Assembly: GCF_018982945.1 (NCBI RefSeq)
Contig: NZ_JABRXE010000001.1
Location: 1-64,000 of the forward strand
DNA from: Anaerostipes faecalis
GTDB lineage: Bacteria; Bacillota; Clostridia; Lachnospirales; Lachnospiraceae
Reading direction: 5' to 3'
Length of the DNA stretch: 64,000 nucleotides
The position numbers and the translations under genes were made by a program. Under the pieces are notes generated by a model that saw only the letters and a program-made list of their open reading frames with translations, was not told the DNA's origin and ran no database searches. Of this stretch, positions 25,397-34,893 are shown piece by piece; position 1 is the first letter of the stretch, and each line of letters begins with the position of its first letter.

Positions 25397-25765
25397 TCAT
25401 TTTTTATTGAGAAGAGAACGTAAGTGTTCTATTTCCTGTTTCGATAGTTTATCATTTTCAATGTATGCAGATAGCATAGCAGTGATATCTCCATCGTAAT
25501 AACGTTTTACAAAAGAATGGCTTTTCTGATCAAGATATTCATTTTCTTTTACTAAAGGTGTATAAACAAATACCCGCCCTTCCTTCTCATAAGAAAGAAC
25601 CCCTTTGTTCACAAGACGTTTGATCAGAGTCTGTATGGTTTTAGGACTCCATGTTGTGGTTTGCAATAATTTTTCTGTTATGTCATTGGTACTGATTGGA
25701 GCATATTTCCATATGATTTTCATAACTTCAAATTCGGCCTCGGAAATTTGTGGCAGATGACTCAT
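25397..25765 (-). CDS. blaI: BlaI/MecI-family transcriptional repressor
   Basis: 122 residues with the family winged helix: ISEAEFEVMKIIWKYAPISTNDITEKL, then TTTWSPKTIQTLIKRLVNKGVLSYEKEGR. It is the first gene of the blaI-blaR1 operon. AAGGAGG precedes the ATG, and a matching dyad overlies the start of its own transcript, so it should repress itself as well as the gene at 22319. No beta-lactamase gene is in the window. Confidence 0.93.
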   Translation of the reverse strand: MSHLPQISEAEFEVMKIIWKYAPISTNDITEKLLQTTTWSPKTIQTLIKRLVNKGVLSYEKEGRVFVYTPLVKENEYLDQKSHSFVKRYYDGDITAMLSAYIENDKLSKQEIEHLRSLLNKK

Positions 25766-25785
25766 ATCCAGTTCCTCCTTAAATC

Positions 25786-25833
25786 TTACGAATGTAATAA
25801 TATTATTATAGGTTTCATTCTACGAAATGTCAA
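25786..25833 (-). promoter_or_regulatory. blaI promoter and operator
   Basis: On the minus strand TTGACA (25833-25828), 17 bases, TATAAT (25810-25805). The dyad TTACATTCGTAA (25797-25786) lies at the expected transcription start and matches the two BlaI-type sites near 22.2 kb. Confidence 0.8.
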
Positions 25834-25903
25834 TTGGATCAATTGGATAAGTATTAGTTTATTCATATAAGCGTCAAATATTCGAAAACAGATATTGAAT
25901 ATA

Positions 25904-25936
25904 GTTGGAACAAATAATAAAATTTAGTTGGACAAT
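25904..25936 (+). promoter_or_regulatory. Shared GTTGGAACA/GTTGGACAAT box, copy 2
   Basis: GTTGGAACA (25904-25912) and GTTGGACAAT (25927-25936) repeat the arrangement seen at 18816-18848, including the preceding TTCGAAA and ATTGAATATA, upstream of the YARHG lipoprotein gene. Confidence 0.35.
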
Positions 25937-26054
25937 GAATACGGGATAATAATGTGAAGAAATAAGAATTGCAGGTGACAGATGTGAATGTAGAAGCATA
26001 GGATGTAGATGTCCTGGATGAATAATTCAGGCTAAATATTTAGGAGGATTGATG

Positions 26055-26714
26055 ATGAAAAAGAAATTTATTATTTTGCTTGTTTGCGTATGTATGATAG
26101 GCGTAGTATGCGCTTGTGGAACTCAAGAAACCAAGGAAGAGGGTATGACAACTGAAAAAGTATCAACAAAAGAGGGTATGACAACTGAAAAAGTATCAAC
26201 AAAAGAGGATGTGACAACTGAAAAAGCAGCAGAGGGAAAAGATACCGAGATATCTAATGATAAAATGATGGCAAGTGATGTCTCTGATGAGAAAATGCTG
26301 AATGAATTTTACGCACAGTTTTATCCAGGGCTTTCCTATGAAGAAATTGAAGAAAGAGTAATAGAAAGAACTTCCTATTATCAGTCCAGCAGATATTATG
26401 AAACTGCAATAGAATATTGGGAGAATACAAGAGACGTCAAAGATATTGCGAACAGAATAGAACCATTATTTTATACAGACATGAAATACTACACAGAAGA
26501 AGAGTTTCAGAATGTTCCATCGAAGATTATACATTTGGCGAAAAATGAGATATATGCAAGGCGTGGCTATATATTCAAAGATAAAGATTTGAACAATTAT
26601 TTTATGGGATGTGCATGGTATCAGCCGAAATACAACAGTAAGGAGTTTTCTGATTCGGTATTCAATGATTATGAAACGTATAATTTACAGTTGTTGTCCA
26701 AGTTAGATAAATGA
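26055..26714 (+). CDS. YARHG-domain lipoprotein
   Basis: About 219 residues. A short signal peptide ends in a lipobox V-C-A-C, so it should be lipid-anchored outside the membrane. Residues about 30-65 are a low-complexity Thr/Glu/Lys linker made by a 33-base repeat (two full copies plus a partial one). The C-terminal part carries a YARHG domain: NEIYARRGYIF..FMGCAWYQP. The domain is extracellular and of unknown function. I chose ATG 26055 (seven bases after AGGAGG); ATG 26052 and TTG 26049 are alternatives. Confidence 0.85.
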   Translation: MKKKFIILLVCVCMIGVVCACGTQETKEEGMTTEKVSTKEGMTTEKVSTKEDVTTEKAAEGKDTEISNDKMMASDVSDEKMLNEFYAQFYPGLSYEEIEERVIERTSYYQSSRYYETAIEYWENTRDVKDIANRIEPLFYTDMKYYTEEEFQNVPSKIIHLAKNEIYARRGYIFKDKDLNNYFMGCAWYQPKYNSKEFSDSVFNDYETYNLQLLSKLDK

Positions 26715-26742
26715 GTAAAAAAAGAGTTTATTAATTAAAAAT

Positions 26743-26946
26743 ATAACAAGAGAAGAACGTGAAAAATACGTTCTTGAAACTTTTCAGTGTAAAGAAGACT
26801 GTGATTATTGTGGATTCTGTGCTATTTACCACGGAAAATCACCGGAAGTAGTATTGGGTGATTATATCGAAGGCAAACGTTCTTTCTTGGAAATCGCCTG
26901 GAATATGCATAAATTACCGCTACTGCTACATACTAGTGACAAATAG
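26743..26946 (+). pseudogene. Cysteine-rich small protein frame without a start codon
   Basis: An open frame reads ITREEREKYVLETFQCKEDC, then DYCGFCAIYHGKSPEVV, and ends at TAG 26944-26946. The four-Cys cluster and acidic helices look like a genuine protein of about 67 residues. No ATG, GTG or TTG lies near the N-terminus; only ATA/ATT codons occur. An ATG in another frame at 26711 (MSKKRVY, then stop) suggests the start was lost through small indels in the A-rich run. It may be a decayed gene or use a rare start. Confidence 0.45.
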
Positions 26947-26963
26947 AAGGGAGAAAAACAAAT

Positions 26964-28955
26964 ATGAGTAATCATCTGAAAAATGAGAGTAGTCCCTATC
27001 TTTTGCAGCATGCAGAAAATCCTGTCAATTGGTATCCATGGGGAAAGGAGGCTTTTGAAAAAGCAGAGCGGGAAGATAAACCCGTTTTTTTAAGTATTGG
27101 ATACAGTACCTGCCATTGGTGCCATGTAATGGCCCATGAAAGTTTTGAAAATGCAGAAATTGCAGAAATTCTCAATCGATATTTTGTATCCATCAAAGTT
27201 GACCGTGAAGAACGCCCGGATATTGATAGTGTCTATATGTCGGTTTGCCAGACCCTTACAGGAAGAGGTGGCTGGCCTATGAGTATTTTTTTGACGCCAC
27301 AGCAAAAACCTTTTTATACAGGTACTTATTTTCCACCGGTATCTTATAATGGGATGATAGGTTTTGGCGATCTGCTCCTTGCCATTGCAGAGAAGTGGGA
27401 AAAGAACAAAACACAGTTGCTGGAATCTGCAGATCAGATCCTTTCTTATATAATACCGGAAAGCAAAAGGGTATATGAAAAAATAGATCCACACCTGCCA
27501 CAAGAAGCTGCACTGCTTTTTGCAAAAAGTTTTGACAGAGAATATGGTGGATTTGGTCCTGCACCGAAATTTCCTGCTGCTCATAATCTGATTTTTCTTA
27601 TGTTATATGCTGTGATCCATAAGGACCATAAGGTATTCCAGCAGGTAGAAAAAACCTTGGAAAAAATGAGACGAGGTGGGATATTTGATCATATTGGTTA
27701 TGGATTTTCGCGATATTCCACAGATAAATATTTCCTGATACCTCATTTTGAGAAGATGCTTTATGACAATGCCCTGTTGATTTTAGCATATGCAGTAGCT
27801 TACAAAGCATCAGGAGAAATTATGTTTCTTGATACAGCAGAAAAGGTAGCAGAATATATTTTTCGGGAAATGACAGGTCCTTCGGGAGAATTTTATTCTG
27901 CACAGGATGCGGATAGTGAAGGAGAAGAAGGGAAATTTTACACTTGGAGCTATGAAGAGATTCATAAAATTCTAGGGAAAGAAGCTGGAGAAAAGTTTTG
28001 TGAGTATTTTGGAATTACGGAGCAGGGAAATTTTGAGGGTAAAAATATTCCTAATCTGTTAAATGAAAAGGAGATTTCTAATAAGTTTGAGCAGGAAAGG
28101 AAACTTCTGTATGAATATCGAAAAACTCGTACAAGGCTTCATTTGGACAACAAAATTCTTACCTCATGGAATTCTCTTATGATCTGTGCACTGGCAGTTC
28201 TTTATCGTGTAACTGGAAATACACGTTATTTGCTGGCAGCGAAAAAAAATCAGAAATTTATTCAACAGTATCTCACCGAAAACAATTTTTTATATGTCAG
28301 CTGTCGAAATAAGGTACATTCTGTAAAAGGCTTTCTAGATGATTATGCCTATTATGCAGCGGCACTGCTCTGCTTATTTGAGGCTGATCCACAGAATGAC
28401 TATTTACAGGAGGCAAAGCAGATAATAGAAGAAACAGAAAGGCAATTCGCAGATCAGGATGGTGGAGGATATTTTCTGTATGGAACAGAGAATGGAAATC
28501 TGATTACAAGGCCTAAGGAAACATATGATGGTGCCATGCCCAGCGGGAACTCTGTAATGGCTTATTGTCTTGTGAGACTTTCTCAGATTACAGATGAAAA
28601 GGAATACCAGCAGCGAGTTCAAAAGCAGCTGGCATTTCTGTCTGGGGAAGCAAAAGATTATCCGGCAGGATATAGTTTGTTTCAAACGGCATTGCTTTTT
28701 TATCTTTATCCACCGAAGAAAATTACAGTAGTCTGTTCGAAAAATGAATCAGACGAAATGTGGTCTCATATGCCTTTATATGCGGAAGTTAAGATTCTTT
28801 CAAAAACCACAGAGGAGTATCAGTTGCTAAATGGAAAAACAACATATTATGTCTGTGAAAACCATACCTGTCTTCCACCATCCAATGAATTTACCGAAGA
28901 GACCGGAGTGTTTGGAAAGATGATGACTAAAGGAGAAAATAAAACCAGGCAATAA
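26964..28955 (+). CDS. YyaL/DUF255 thioredoxin-domain protein
   Basis: 663 residues, full length for the COG1331 family. It begins [25 protein letters not shown] and contains the thioredoxin-like [10 protein letters not shown] (C-x-x-C near residues 51-54), then [11 protein letters not shown] and [11 protein letters not shown]. The rest is an (alpha/alpha)6-barrel like that of glycosidases/epimerases ([14 protein letters not shown]). Function in bacteria is not settled. GAAGGGAG precedes the ATG. Transcribed alone. Confidence 0.92.
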   Translation: MSNHLKNESSPYLLQHAENPVNWYPWGKEAFEKAEREDKPVFLSIGYSTCHWCHVMAHESFENAEIAEILNRYFVSIKVDREERPDIDSVYMSVCQTLTGRGGWPMSIFLTPQQKPFYTGTYFPPVSYNGMIGFGDLLLAIAEKWEKNKTQLLESADQILSYIIPESKRVYEKIDPHLPQEAALLFAKSFDREYGGFGPAPKFPAAHNLIFLMLYAVIHKDHKVFQQVEKTLEKMRRGGIFDHIGYGFSRYSTDKYFLIPHFEKMLYDNALLILAYAVAYKASGEIMFLDTAEKVAEYIFREMTGPSGEFYSAQDADSEGEEGKFYTWSYEEIHKILGKEAGEKFCEYFGITEQGNFEGKNIPNLLNEKEISNKFEQERKLLYEYRKTRTRLHLDNKILTSWNSLMICALAVLYRVTGNTRYLLAAKKNQKFIQQYLTENNFLYVSCRNKVHSVKGFLDDYAYYAAALLCLFEADPQNDYLQEAKQIIEETERQFADQDGGGYFLYGTENGNLITRPKETYDGAMPSGNSVMAYCLVRLSQITDEKEYQQRVQKQLAFLSGEAKDYPAGYSLFQTALLFYLYPPKKITVVCSKNESDEMWSHMPLYAEVKILSKTTEEYQLLNGKTTYYVCENHTCLPPSNEFTEETGVFGKMMTKGENKTRQ

Positions 28956-28969
28956 ATATCTTTGTCAGA

Positions 28970-29100
28970 TTGACATCAGGTATTTTGTAAGTTATGATAA
29001 AAGAAAATATAAAATGACACTGGAAAAAATATGAAAAGGAATTAGACGTCATGACGCAGAACAATTATTTTAAGAATATGAAAATTGTTCTGCGTTTTTT
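28970..29100 (+). promoter_or_regulatory. ABC-exporter promoter followed by a leader terminator
   Basis: TTGACA (28970-28975), 17 bases, TATGAT (28993-28998). The leader of about 115 bases contains CGCAGAACAATT (29055-29066) paired perfectly with AATTGTTCTGCG (29083-29094), followed by six T, and then the gene start at 29122. A complete terminator downstream of the promoter suggests conditional read-through; alternatively it only ends the yyaL transcript. Confidence 0.6.
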
Positions 29101-29121
29101 CATTAGACAGGAGATGCCAAT

Positions 29122-30045
29122 ATGGAGAATATTATAGAAATCAGACATCTAAATAAAAATTTTGGTGAAGTAAAAGCGGTACAGGATTTAAGTTTTCATG
29201 TAAAAGAGGGAGAACTATTTGCTTTTCTTGGCATTAATGGTGCTGGAAAATCTACCACGATTAATATTATGTGTGGGCAGCTTGCCAAAGATGGGGGAGA
29301 GGTTGTGATTAATGGAAGAAATCTTGATCAAAGTGTAGATAAAATCAAGAGAGATTTAGGAGTGGTCTTTCAAAATTCTGTTCTTGATAAATCATTGACT
29401 GTTTATGACAATTTGGAAGTCCGTGGAGCTTTATATGGTATTACAGGAAAAAAATTTCAGGAAAGGCTTGCTGAGCTTGCCCGGATCCTTGATTTTGAAG
29501 ATTTGCTGAAGCGTTCTGTAGGAAAGCTTTCAGGCGGTCAGCGCAGACGGATTGATATTGCCCGAGCTCTGTTACATAATCCAAGAATTCTCATATTGGA
29601 CGAACCAACTACAGGATTGGATCCACAGACAAGAAAAACATTATGGAATGTAATCAGTAGTTTACGCAGGAATAATAATATGACGGTATTTCTTACTACA
29701 CATTATATGGAAGAAGCTGCAGATGCAGACTATGTAGTTATTCTGGACAGCGGAAAAATTGTTGCCAAAGGTACACCGCTGGAGCTGAAAAACTGTTACA
29801 CAGGAGATTTTGTGACAATTTATGGTATTACAAAAGAGCAGGCAGAATGCTTGAAAGTCCCATATGAACCGATTCGGGATGCTTACCGTTTTTTAGTACC
29901 TGATACCAAAGCAGCGACAGAACTGATTATTAAATATCCGGATATTTTTATAGATTATGAGATTACAAAAGGGAAAATGGATGATGTATTTCTTGCGGTG
30001 ACAGGAAAAAAACTGATAGGAGGTGCGGGAAATGAAAGAGCTTAA
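29122..30045 (+). CDS. ABC transporter ATP-binding protein (DrrA/ABC-2 exporter type)
   Basis: 307 residues: Walker A GINGAGKSTT, signature LSGGQRRRIDIARALL, Walker B ILILDEPTTGLD, and the switch His in TTHYMEEA. The extra C-terminal domain of about 80 residues is typical of DrrA-like export ATPases. It should power the permease whose gene overlaps its 3' end. Such pairs export antibiotics, lipids or peptides; the substrate is unknown. Confidence 0.93.
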   Translation: MENIIEIRHLNKNFGEVKAVQDLSFHVKEGELFAFLGINGAGKSTTINIMCGQLAKDGGEVVINGRNLDQSVDKIKRDLGVVFQNSVLDKSLTVYDNLEVRGALYGITGKKFQERLAELARILDFEDLLKRSVGKLSGGQRRRIDIARALLHNPRILILDEPTTGLDPQTRKTLWNVISSLRRNNNMTVFLTTHYMEEAADADYVVILDSGKIVAKGTPLELKNCYTGDFVTIYGITKEQAECLKVPYEPIRDAYRFLVPDTKAATELIIKYPDIFIDYEITKGKMDDVFLAVTGKKLIGGAGNERA

Positions 30046-30928
30046 AGCACTTGTAAAACGTAATACAAAACTCTTTTTTATGGATAAGGGAATGTTTTTT
30101 ACTTCATTAATTACACCGGCTATATTACTGGTACTATATGCAACTTTTCTGGGAAATGTATATAAAGACAGTTTTACAAGCGTATTGCCAAAAACACTGG
30201 AAGTATCAGAAAAACTTATCGACGGATGTGTAAGCGGGCAGTTGATGTCCTCAATTTTAGCAGTCAGCTGTGTAACAGTTGCTTTTTGTTCTAATATGTT
30301 AATGGTGCAGGATAAAGCCAATGGTACAATCTGTGATTTGACTATTTCACCGGTAAAACCTTCAATTCTAGCCTTAAGTTATTATTTGGCAACACTTATT
30401 TCTACCTTGATTATCTGTTATGCAGCAACGGTAATCTGTCTTGGCTATGTGGCAGCCACAGGATGGTATTTAAGTGTGAAGGATCTGGGCCTGATTTTTT
30501 TGGATGTATTTCTTCTCGTATTATTTGGAACGGCATTATCCAGTATTATAGGTTTCTTTTTATCTACTCAGGGGCAGATATCAGCAGTGGGAACCATTAT
30601 CAGTGCAGGTTACGGATTTATCTGTGGAGCATATATGCCTATTTCTCAGTTTTCGGAGGGACTGCAGAAAGTCCTTTCATTTCTGCCAGGTACTTATGGA
30701 ACATCATTGCTTCGTAATCATGCTTTAGGTGGTGTTTATAAGGAAATGAAACATGTGGGATTTCCATCAGAGGTCATAGAATCGATAAGAGATTCCATTG
30801 ATTGTAATTTGTACTTTTTTGATCAGAAGGTTTCATTGGCAACAATGTATATGATTCTTACCGGTACAGTTATTTTATTGATTGATATATATGTTTTTAT
30901 AAATAAAGTAAGGCCTTATAAAAGATAG
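30032..30928 (+). CDS. ABC-2 type permease
   Basis: 298 residues from ATG 30032, with AGGAGG eight bases upstream lying inside the ATPase gene (14-base overlap, translational coupling). Six hydrophobic helices with a large loop after the first, and the GYGFICGAYMPISQF block seen in ABC-2 proteins. Forms the membrane part of the exporter with the preceding ATPase. Confidence 0.9.
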   Translation: MKELKALVKRNTKLFFMDKGMFFTSLITPAILLVLYATFLGNVYKDSFTSVLPKTLEVSEKLIDGCVSGQLMSSILAVSCVTVAFCSNMLMVQDKANGTICDLTISPVKPSILALSYYLATLISTLIICYAATVICLGYVAATGWYLSVKDLGLIFLDVFLLVLFGTALSSIIGFFLSTQGQISAVGTIISAGYGFICGAYMPISQFSEGLQKVLSFLPGTYGTSLLRNHALGGVYKEMKHVGFPSEVIESIRDSIDCNLYFFDQKVSLATMYMILTGTVILLIDIYVFINKVRPYKR

Positions 30929-31060
30929 AAATGATGATTATGAATCTTTTTATAATCAATAAAAACCAGTGATTTGTCAAATTTTACCTTGCGACTTTCT
31001 ACCTATTGAAATATAATAGGGGAAATAAACTGTGAAACAAAAGAGAAAGGTGGAAATCAT

Positions 31061-33199
31061 ATGAAGTTATATAGTCAGAGTTTTATAACAGATTATCCGG
31101 TACCGCAGATACCAGTGGATGTAATCGAAGGATTTCCAGTACGTCCGGGACTATTTGATGTAAATGGAGCCATGGCACTTTCTAATGGGGTAAATTTCAC
31201 TATTCATACTCATGAGGGAACAGCATGTGAATTATTGTTATTTCATAAAGGGCATGAGGAACCATTTGCGGTTCTGCCATTTCCAGAAGAATATAAAATC
31301 GGTGATGTTTATTCCATGATTGTATATGGCCTTAATATAGAAGAATTTGAATATGCATACAGGATTGATGGACCTAATTGTCCGGAGAAGGGGCTGTTGT
31401 TTGATAAAGAAAATATTATATTGGATCCATACGCAAGAGCAGTAACCGGACGTCATGGATGGGGAGAGAAAAAAAATGGAGCCTATCATGCAAGAGTTGT
31501 AAAGAATTTGTTTGACTGGGGAGATATGCCTCAGTCTTCCCAAAAGATGAGTGATCTGATTATATATGAATTGCATGTGAGAGGCTTTACCCAGCATGAA
31601 TCTTCAGGTGTTGATGACAAATATAGAGGTACTTTTGCAGGTCTTAAGGAGAAAATTCCATATCTAAAGGAATTGGGAATCAATGCGGTGGAATTACTGC
31701 CTATTTTTGAATTTGATGAGACAATGAATGAAAGAGAACATAATGGTCAAAAGCTGTTAGATTACTGGGGATATAATACGGTAAGTTTCTTTGCGCCAAA
31801 TAAGAATTATGCGGCAAAAGATGAATCAAATCGAGAGGGATGGGAATTAAAAGAATTAATCAAAGCCCTTCATGATAATGGAATAGAAGTTATTCTGGAT
31901 GTAGTATTTAACCATACTGCGGAAGGAAATGAGCAGGGAACAAATTTTTGCTTTAAAGGACTGGACAATAAGATTTATTATATGCTGACACCAGAGGGAA
32001 ATTATTATAATTTCAGCGGGTGCGGAAATACACTGAATTGTAATCATCCGATTGTCCAGCAATTGATTCTGGAATGTCTAAGATACTGGACGGTCAGTTA
32101 TAGAATAGATGGTTTCCGCTTCGATCTGGCAAGTATTCTTGGTAGAAATGAAGATGGGATGCCGATGAATAACCCGCCACTGTTAAGAAGTCTTGCAAAT
32201 GATCCGGTATTAAGCAATGTAAAACTGATTGCAGAAGCATGGGATGCAGGTGGAATGTATCAGGTGGGGAATTTTCCGGCAAGTAAACGATGGGCAGAAT
32301 GGAATGGAAGATATAGAGATGCTCTAAGATCATTTTTAAAAGGGGACAGCTGGGCATCATGGGAAGCAGCCTGGAGTATGTGCGGTTCAGGAGATTTATA
32401 TGGGGGAGATGATCCCAATGATTATAAAATGTATGCCGGATATAATTCCTGTGTGAATTTTCTCACATGTCATGATGGATTTACTTTGTATGATCTGTAT
32501 TCTTATAATATGAAACATAATGAGAGTAATGGATGGAATAATACAGATGGAGCTGATGATAACCGAAGCTGGAACTGTGGTATTGAAGGCGACACGGATA
32601 ACCAGGATGTGTTGAACCTTCGTTTCCGGATGATAAGAAATGCCTGTGCTGTTTTAATGTGCAGCAGAGGTACACCAATGTTTCTGGCAGGTGATGAATT
32701 TGCTAATACCCAGTACGGTAATAATAATGGATATTGTCAGGATAATGAAGTTTCATGGATTGACTGGTCATATCTGGAAAAAAACAAAGATTTATTTGAA
32801 TTCTTTAAGTTTATGATAGATTTTCGAAAGAAACACAGAATCATAAGAGAAAAGCTTCCAAATGCCGTTTGCGGGATGGATCCAATGCATGCACATGACC
32901 TGAATGCAGAGAAAGCATTCCTACCAAATGATGCAAAAACTGTTTCTGTCAGTTTTGCAGGATATGATAAAGAAAAAGGACATGATGATCTGATATATAT
33001 TTCTGTGAATTCTGACTGGAATGATGCAGTGATTACGCTACCGCAGCTGCACGGGAACGGAGAATGGTATTTAAGTGTTAATACCTACGGTGATGAAAAA
33101 GGAAAATATTTTTATAAAGAAGGAGAAGAAGTAAGAATTGACAGGGAGTTTATTCTACGTCCACGTTCAGTGGCAGTGTTTACTGGAAGACCATATTAA
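31061..33199 (+). CDS. glgX: Glycogen debranching enzyme / isoamylase-type GH13
   Basis: 712 residues. An N-terminal CBM48-like beta domain (about 10-150) precedes the GH13 barrel. Catalytic residues are visible in order: nucleophile Asp in DGFRFDLASI (about 354), acid Glu in IAEAWDAGG (about 391) and Asp in TCHDGFTLYD (about 471). It should hydrolyse alpha-1,6 branches in glycogen or pullulan-like glucans. No signal peptide, so cytoplasmic. AAAGGTGG precedes the ATG. No other glycogen genes are adjacent. Confidence 0.92.
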   Translation: MKLYSQSFITDYPVPQIPVDVIEGFPVRPGLFDVNGAMALSNGVNFTIHTHEGTACELLLFHKGHEEPFAVLPFPEEYKIGDVYSMIVYGLNIEEFEYAYRIDGPNCPEKGLLFDKENIILDPYARAVTGRHGWGEKKNGAYHARVVKNLFDWGDMPQSSQKMSDLIIYELHVRGFTQHESSGVDDKYRGTFAGLKEKIPYLKELGINAVELLPIFEFDETMNEREHNGQKLLDYWGYNTVSFFAPNKNYAAKDESNREGWELKELIKALHDNGIEVILDVVFNHTAEGNEQGTNFCFKGLDNKIYYMLTPEGNYYNFSGCGNTLNCNHPIVQQLILECLRYWTVSYRIDGFRFDLASILGRNEDGMPMNNPPLLRSLANDPVLSNVKLIAEAWDAGGMYQVGNFPASKRWAEWNGRYRDALRSFLKGDSWASWEAAWSMCGSGDLYGGDDPNDYKMYAGYNSCVNFLTCHDGFTLYDLYSYNMKHNESNGWNNTDGADDNRSWNCGIEGDTDNQDVLNLRFRMIRNACAVLMCSRGTPMFLAGDEFANTQYGNNNGYCQDNEVSWIDWSYLEKNKDLFEFFKFMIDFRKKHRIIREKLPNAVCGMDPMHAHDLNAEKAFLPNDAKTVSVSFAGYDKEKGHDDLIYISVNSDWNDAVITLPQLHGNGEWYLSVNTYGDEKGKYFYKEGEEVRIDREFILRPRSVAVFTGRPY

Positions 33200-33243
33200 A
33201 CTGTCATATGATACTATCCTAAATTAAAAAATGGTAATAAGAA

Positions 33244-33278
33244 AAACGGATGTTTTCTATTTGGAAGAACATCCGTTT
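33244..33278. terminator. Bidirectional terminator between glgX and agcS1
   Basis: AAACGGATGTT (33244-33254) pairs with AACATCCGTTT (33268-33278) between convergent genes. Confidence 0.8.
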
Positions 33279-33283
33279 AATTA

Positions 33284-34669
33284 TTATTCGTTTTTAAAAT
33301 ATTCTTTTACCAGTTTTACAACTGTTCCTGATAAAAGGAACAGGGCAATTAAGTTTGGAATAGACATTAATCCGTTAAATGTTTCTGCGATACTCCAAAG
33401 AAGCCCAAGGTCTACGGTTGCACCAAGAATGGCAACAAGAGAGTAGACAACCATGAATGGTTTAATTACTTTGGAGGAAAATAGAAACTCAATGCATCGG
33501 GCTCCATATAATCCCCAGCCTATAATGGTGGAGAAGGCAAAACAGCATAAAGCAATGGCAGTGAAAATAGAAACCCAGTTTCCATAAGTGGAAGTAAATC
33601 CAAGGATAGTCAGTTCTGCACCTGCAGCAGTTCCATAATGAACAGGTATTCCGCTACACAAAATAACCAGTGCAGTCAAGGTACAAATAAGAATCGTATC
33701 TGTGAATACTTCAAATATTCCAAAGAATCCTTGTTTTACAGGATTTTTTGTATCAGCACATGCGTGTGCGATAGATCCGGTACCAAGACCTGCCTCGTTG
33801 GAGAAAATTCCTCTGGCAACCCCTTTTTTCATACTAAGGAAAAAACTTCCGACAACTCCTCCGGTTACTGCAGCAGGATTAAAAGCTCCATAAATAATAG
33901 ACGAAAAAACAGCAGGAATACTGGAAATATTTATGAAGATAACTCCTAGAGTCAGCAGGATATAAACAAGAGCCATAAAAGGAACCAGTTTTTCTGTAAC
34001 TTTTCCAATACGCTTTACTCCACCTAAAAGAACAAGAGCAACTAAAGAAGCAATTACGATTCCCAAAATCAGATTAAAAACACTAAGAGAGTCCTGATTA
34101 ATAATATGGAAATTCAGTAAAGCAGAGTTTATTGCTGTTGTAATAGTATTAACCTGTGTTGCATTTCCAGTACCAAAAACAGTTAAAACTCCGAAAACAG
34201 AAAAAAGAACAGCCAGCCACTGCCAACGTTTTCCCAGACCATTTTTTATATAGTACATTGGTCCGCCTACAAGATCACCTTCAGCATTACGTTCTCTGTA
34301 GTGAACAGCCAATGTCACTTCAGCAAACTTGGTACACATCCCAAGAAAAGCGGAAATCCACATCCAGAAAACTGCTCCGGGACCACCAATAGCGATTGCT
34401 CCTGCAACACCGGCAATATTTCCTGTTCCCACAGTTGCGGCAAGAGCCGTACAAACTGCCTGAAATGGAGTCATAGAACCTTCAGAAGCTTCTTTTTTTC
34501 GGAAAACACGGCCAATGGTTGTTTTAATTGCATAGGGAAATTTCCGGATCTGCAGAAAATGAGTACGAACACTTAAATATAGCCCGACTCCAATAATGCA
34601 GATCATCGCAGGCACACCCCAGATAAAATTATTTATGGCAGCATTTAGTGATTCAATTGTATCTAACAT
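33284..34669 (-). CDS. Alanine/glycine:cation symporter (AGCS family), copy 1
   Basis: 461 residues from the ATG at 34669 (AAAGGA about ten bases upstream). About eleven membrane helices and the AGCS signatures TVGTGNIAGVAGAIAIGGPGA, WMWISAFLGMCTKFAE and GIFSNEAGLGTGSIAHA are present. It imports alanine, glycine or a related amino acid with Na+ or H+. A second paralogue lies at 50619-52052. The leader contains a small hairpin (ATGTCC/GGACAT, 34703-34723) but no glycine riboswitch that I can see. Confidence 0.93.
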   Translation of the reverse strand: MLDTIESLNAAINNFIWGVPAMICIIGVGLYLSVRTHFLQIRKFPYAIKTTIGRVFRKKEASEGSMTPFQAVCTALAATVGTGNIAGVAGAIAIGGPGAVFWMWISAFLGMCTKFAEVTLAVHYRERNAEGDLVGGPMYYIKNGLGKRWQWLAVLFSVFGVLTVFGTGNATQVNTITTAINSALLNFHIINQDSLSVFNLILGIVIASLVALVLLGGVKRIGKVTEKLVPFMALVYILLTLGVIFINISSIPAVFSSIIYGAFNPAAVTGGVVGSFFLSMKKGVARGIFSNEAGLGTGSIAHACADTKNPVKQGFFGIFEVFTDTILICTLTALVILCSGIPVHYGTAAGAELTILGFTSTYGNWVSIFTAIALCCFAFSTIIGWGLYGARCIEFLFSSKVIKPFMVVYSLVAILGATVDLGLLWSIAETFNGLMSIPNLIALFLLSGTVVKLVKEYFKNE

Positions 34670-34893
34670 ATGATATAAAATCCTTTCATTCTTTTGTATA
34701 CAATGTCCATCACCGACGGACATATATGCTAAATAATAACATAGAATAGGAGAAATGTACAGAAAGAAGAAGGGTGAGTTGTAAACATATCCTGTTTTTG
34801 CTTATCAATTATTAATGACAAAATATACAAATCCATGATACAATATGATTTAAAATATTGGGAGTTAAAAAAATATTTAAGAGATAAAGGATT

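Noticed and set aside
34670-34893. Glycine riboswitch before agcS1
   Set aside because: Only one short hairpin is present; the conserved glycine aptamer elements are not seen.
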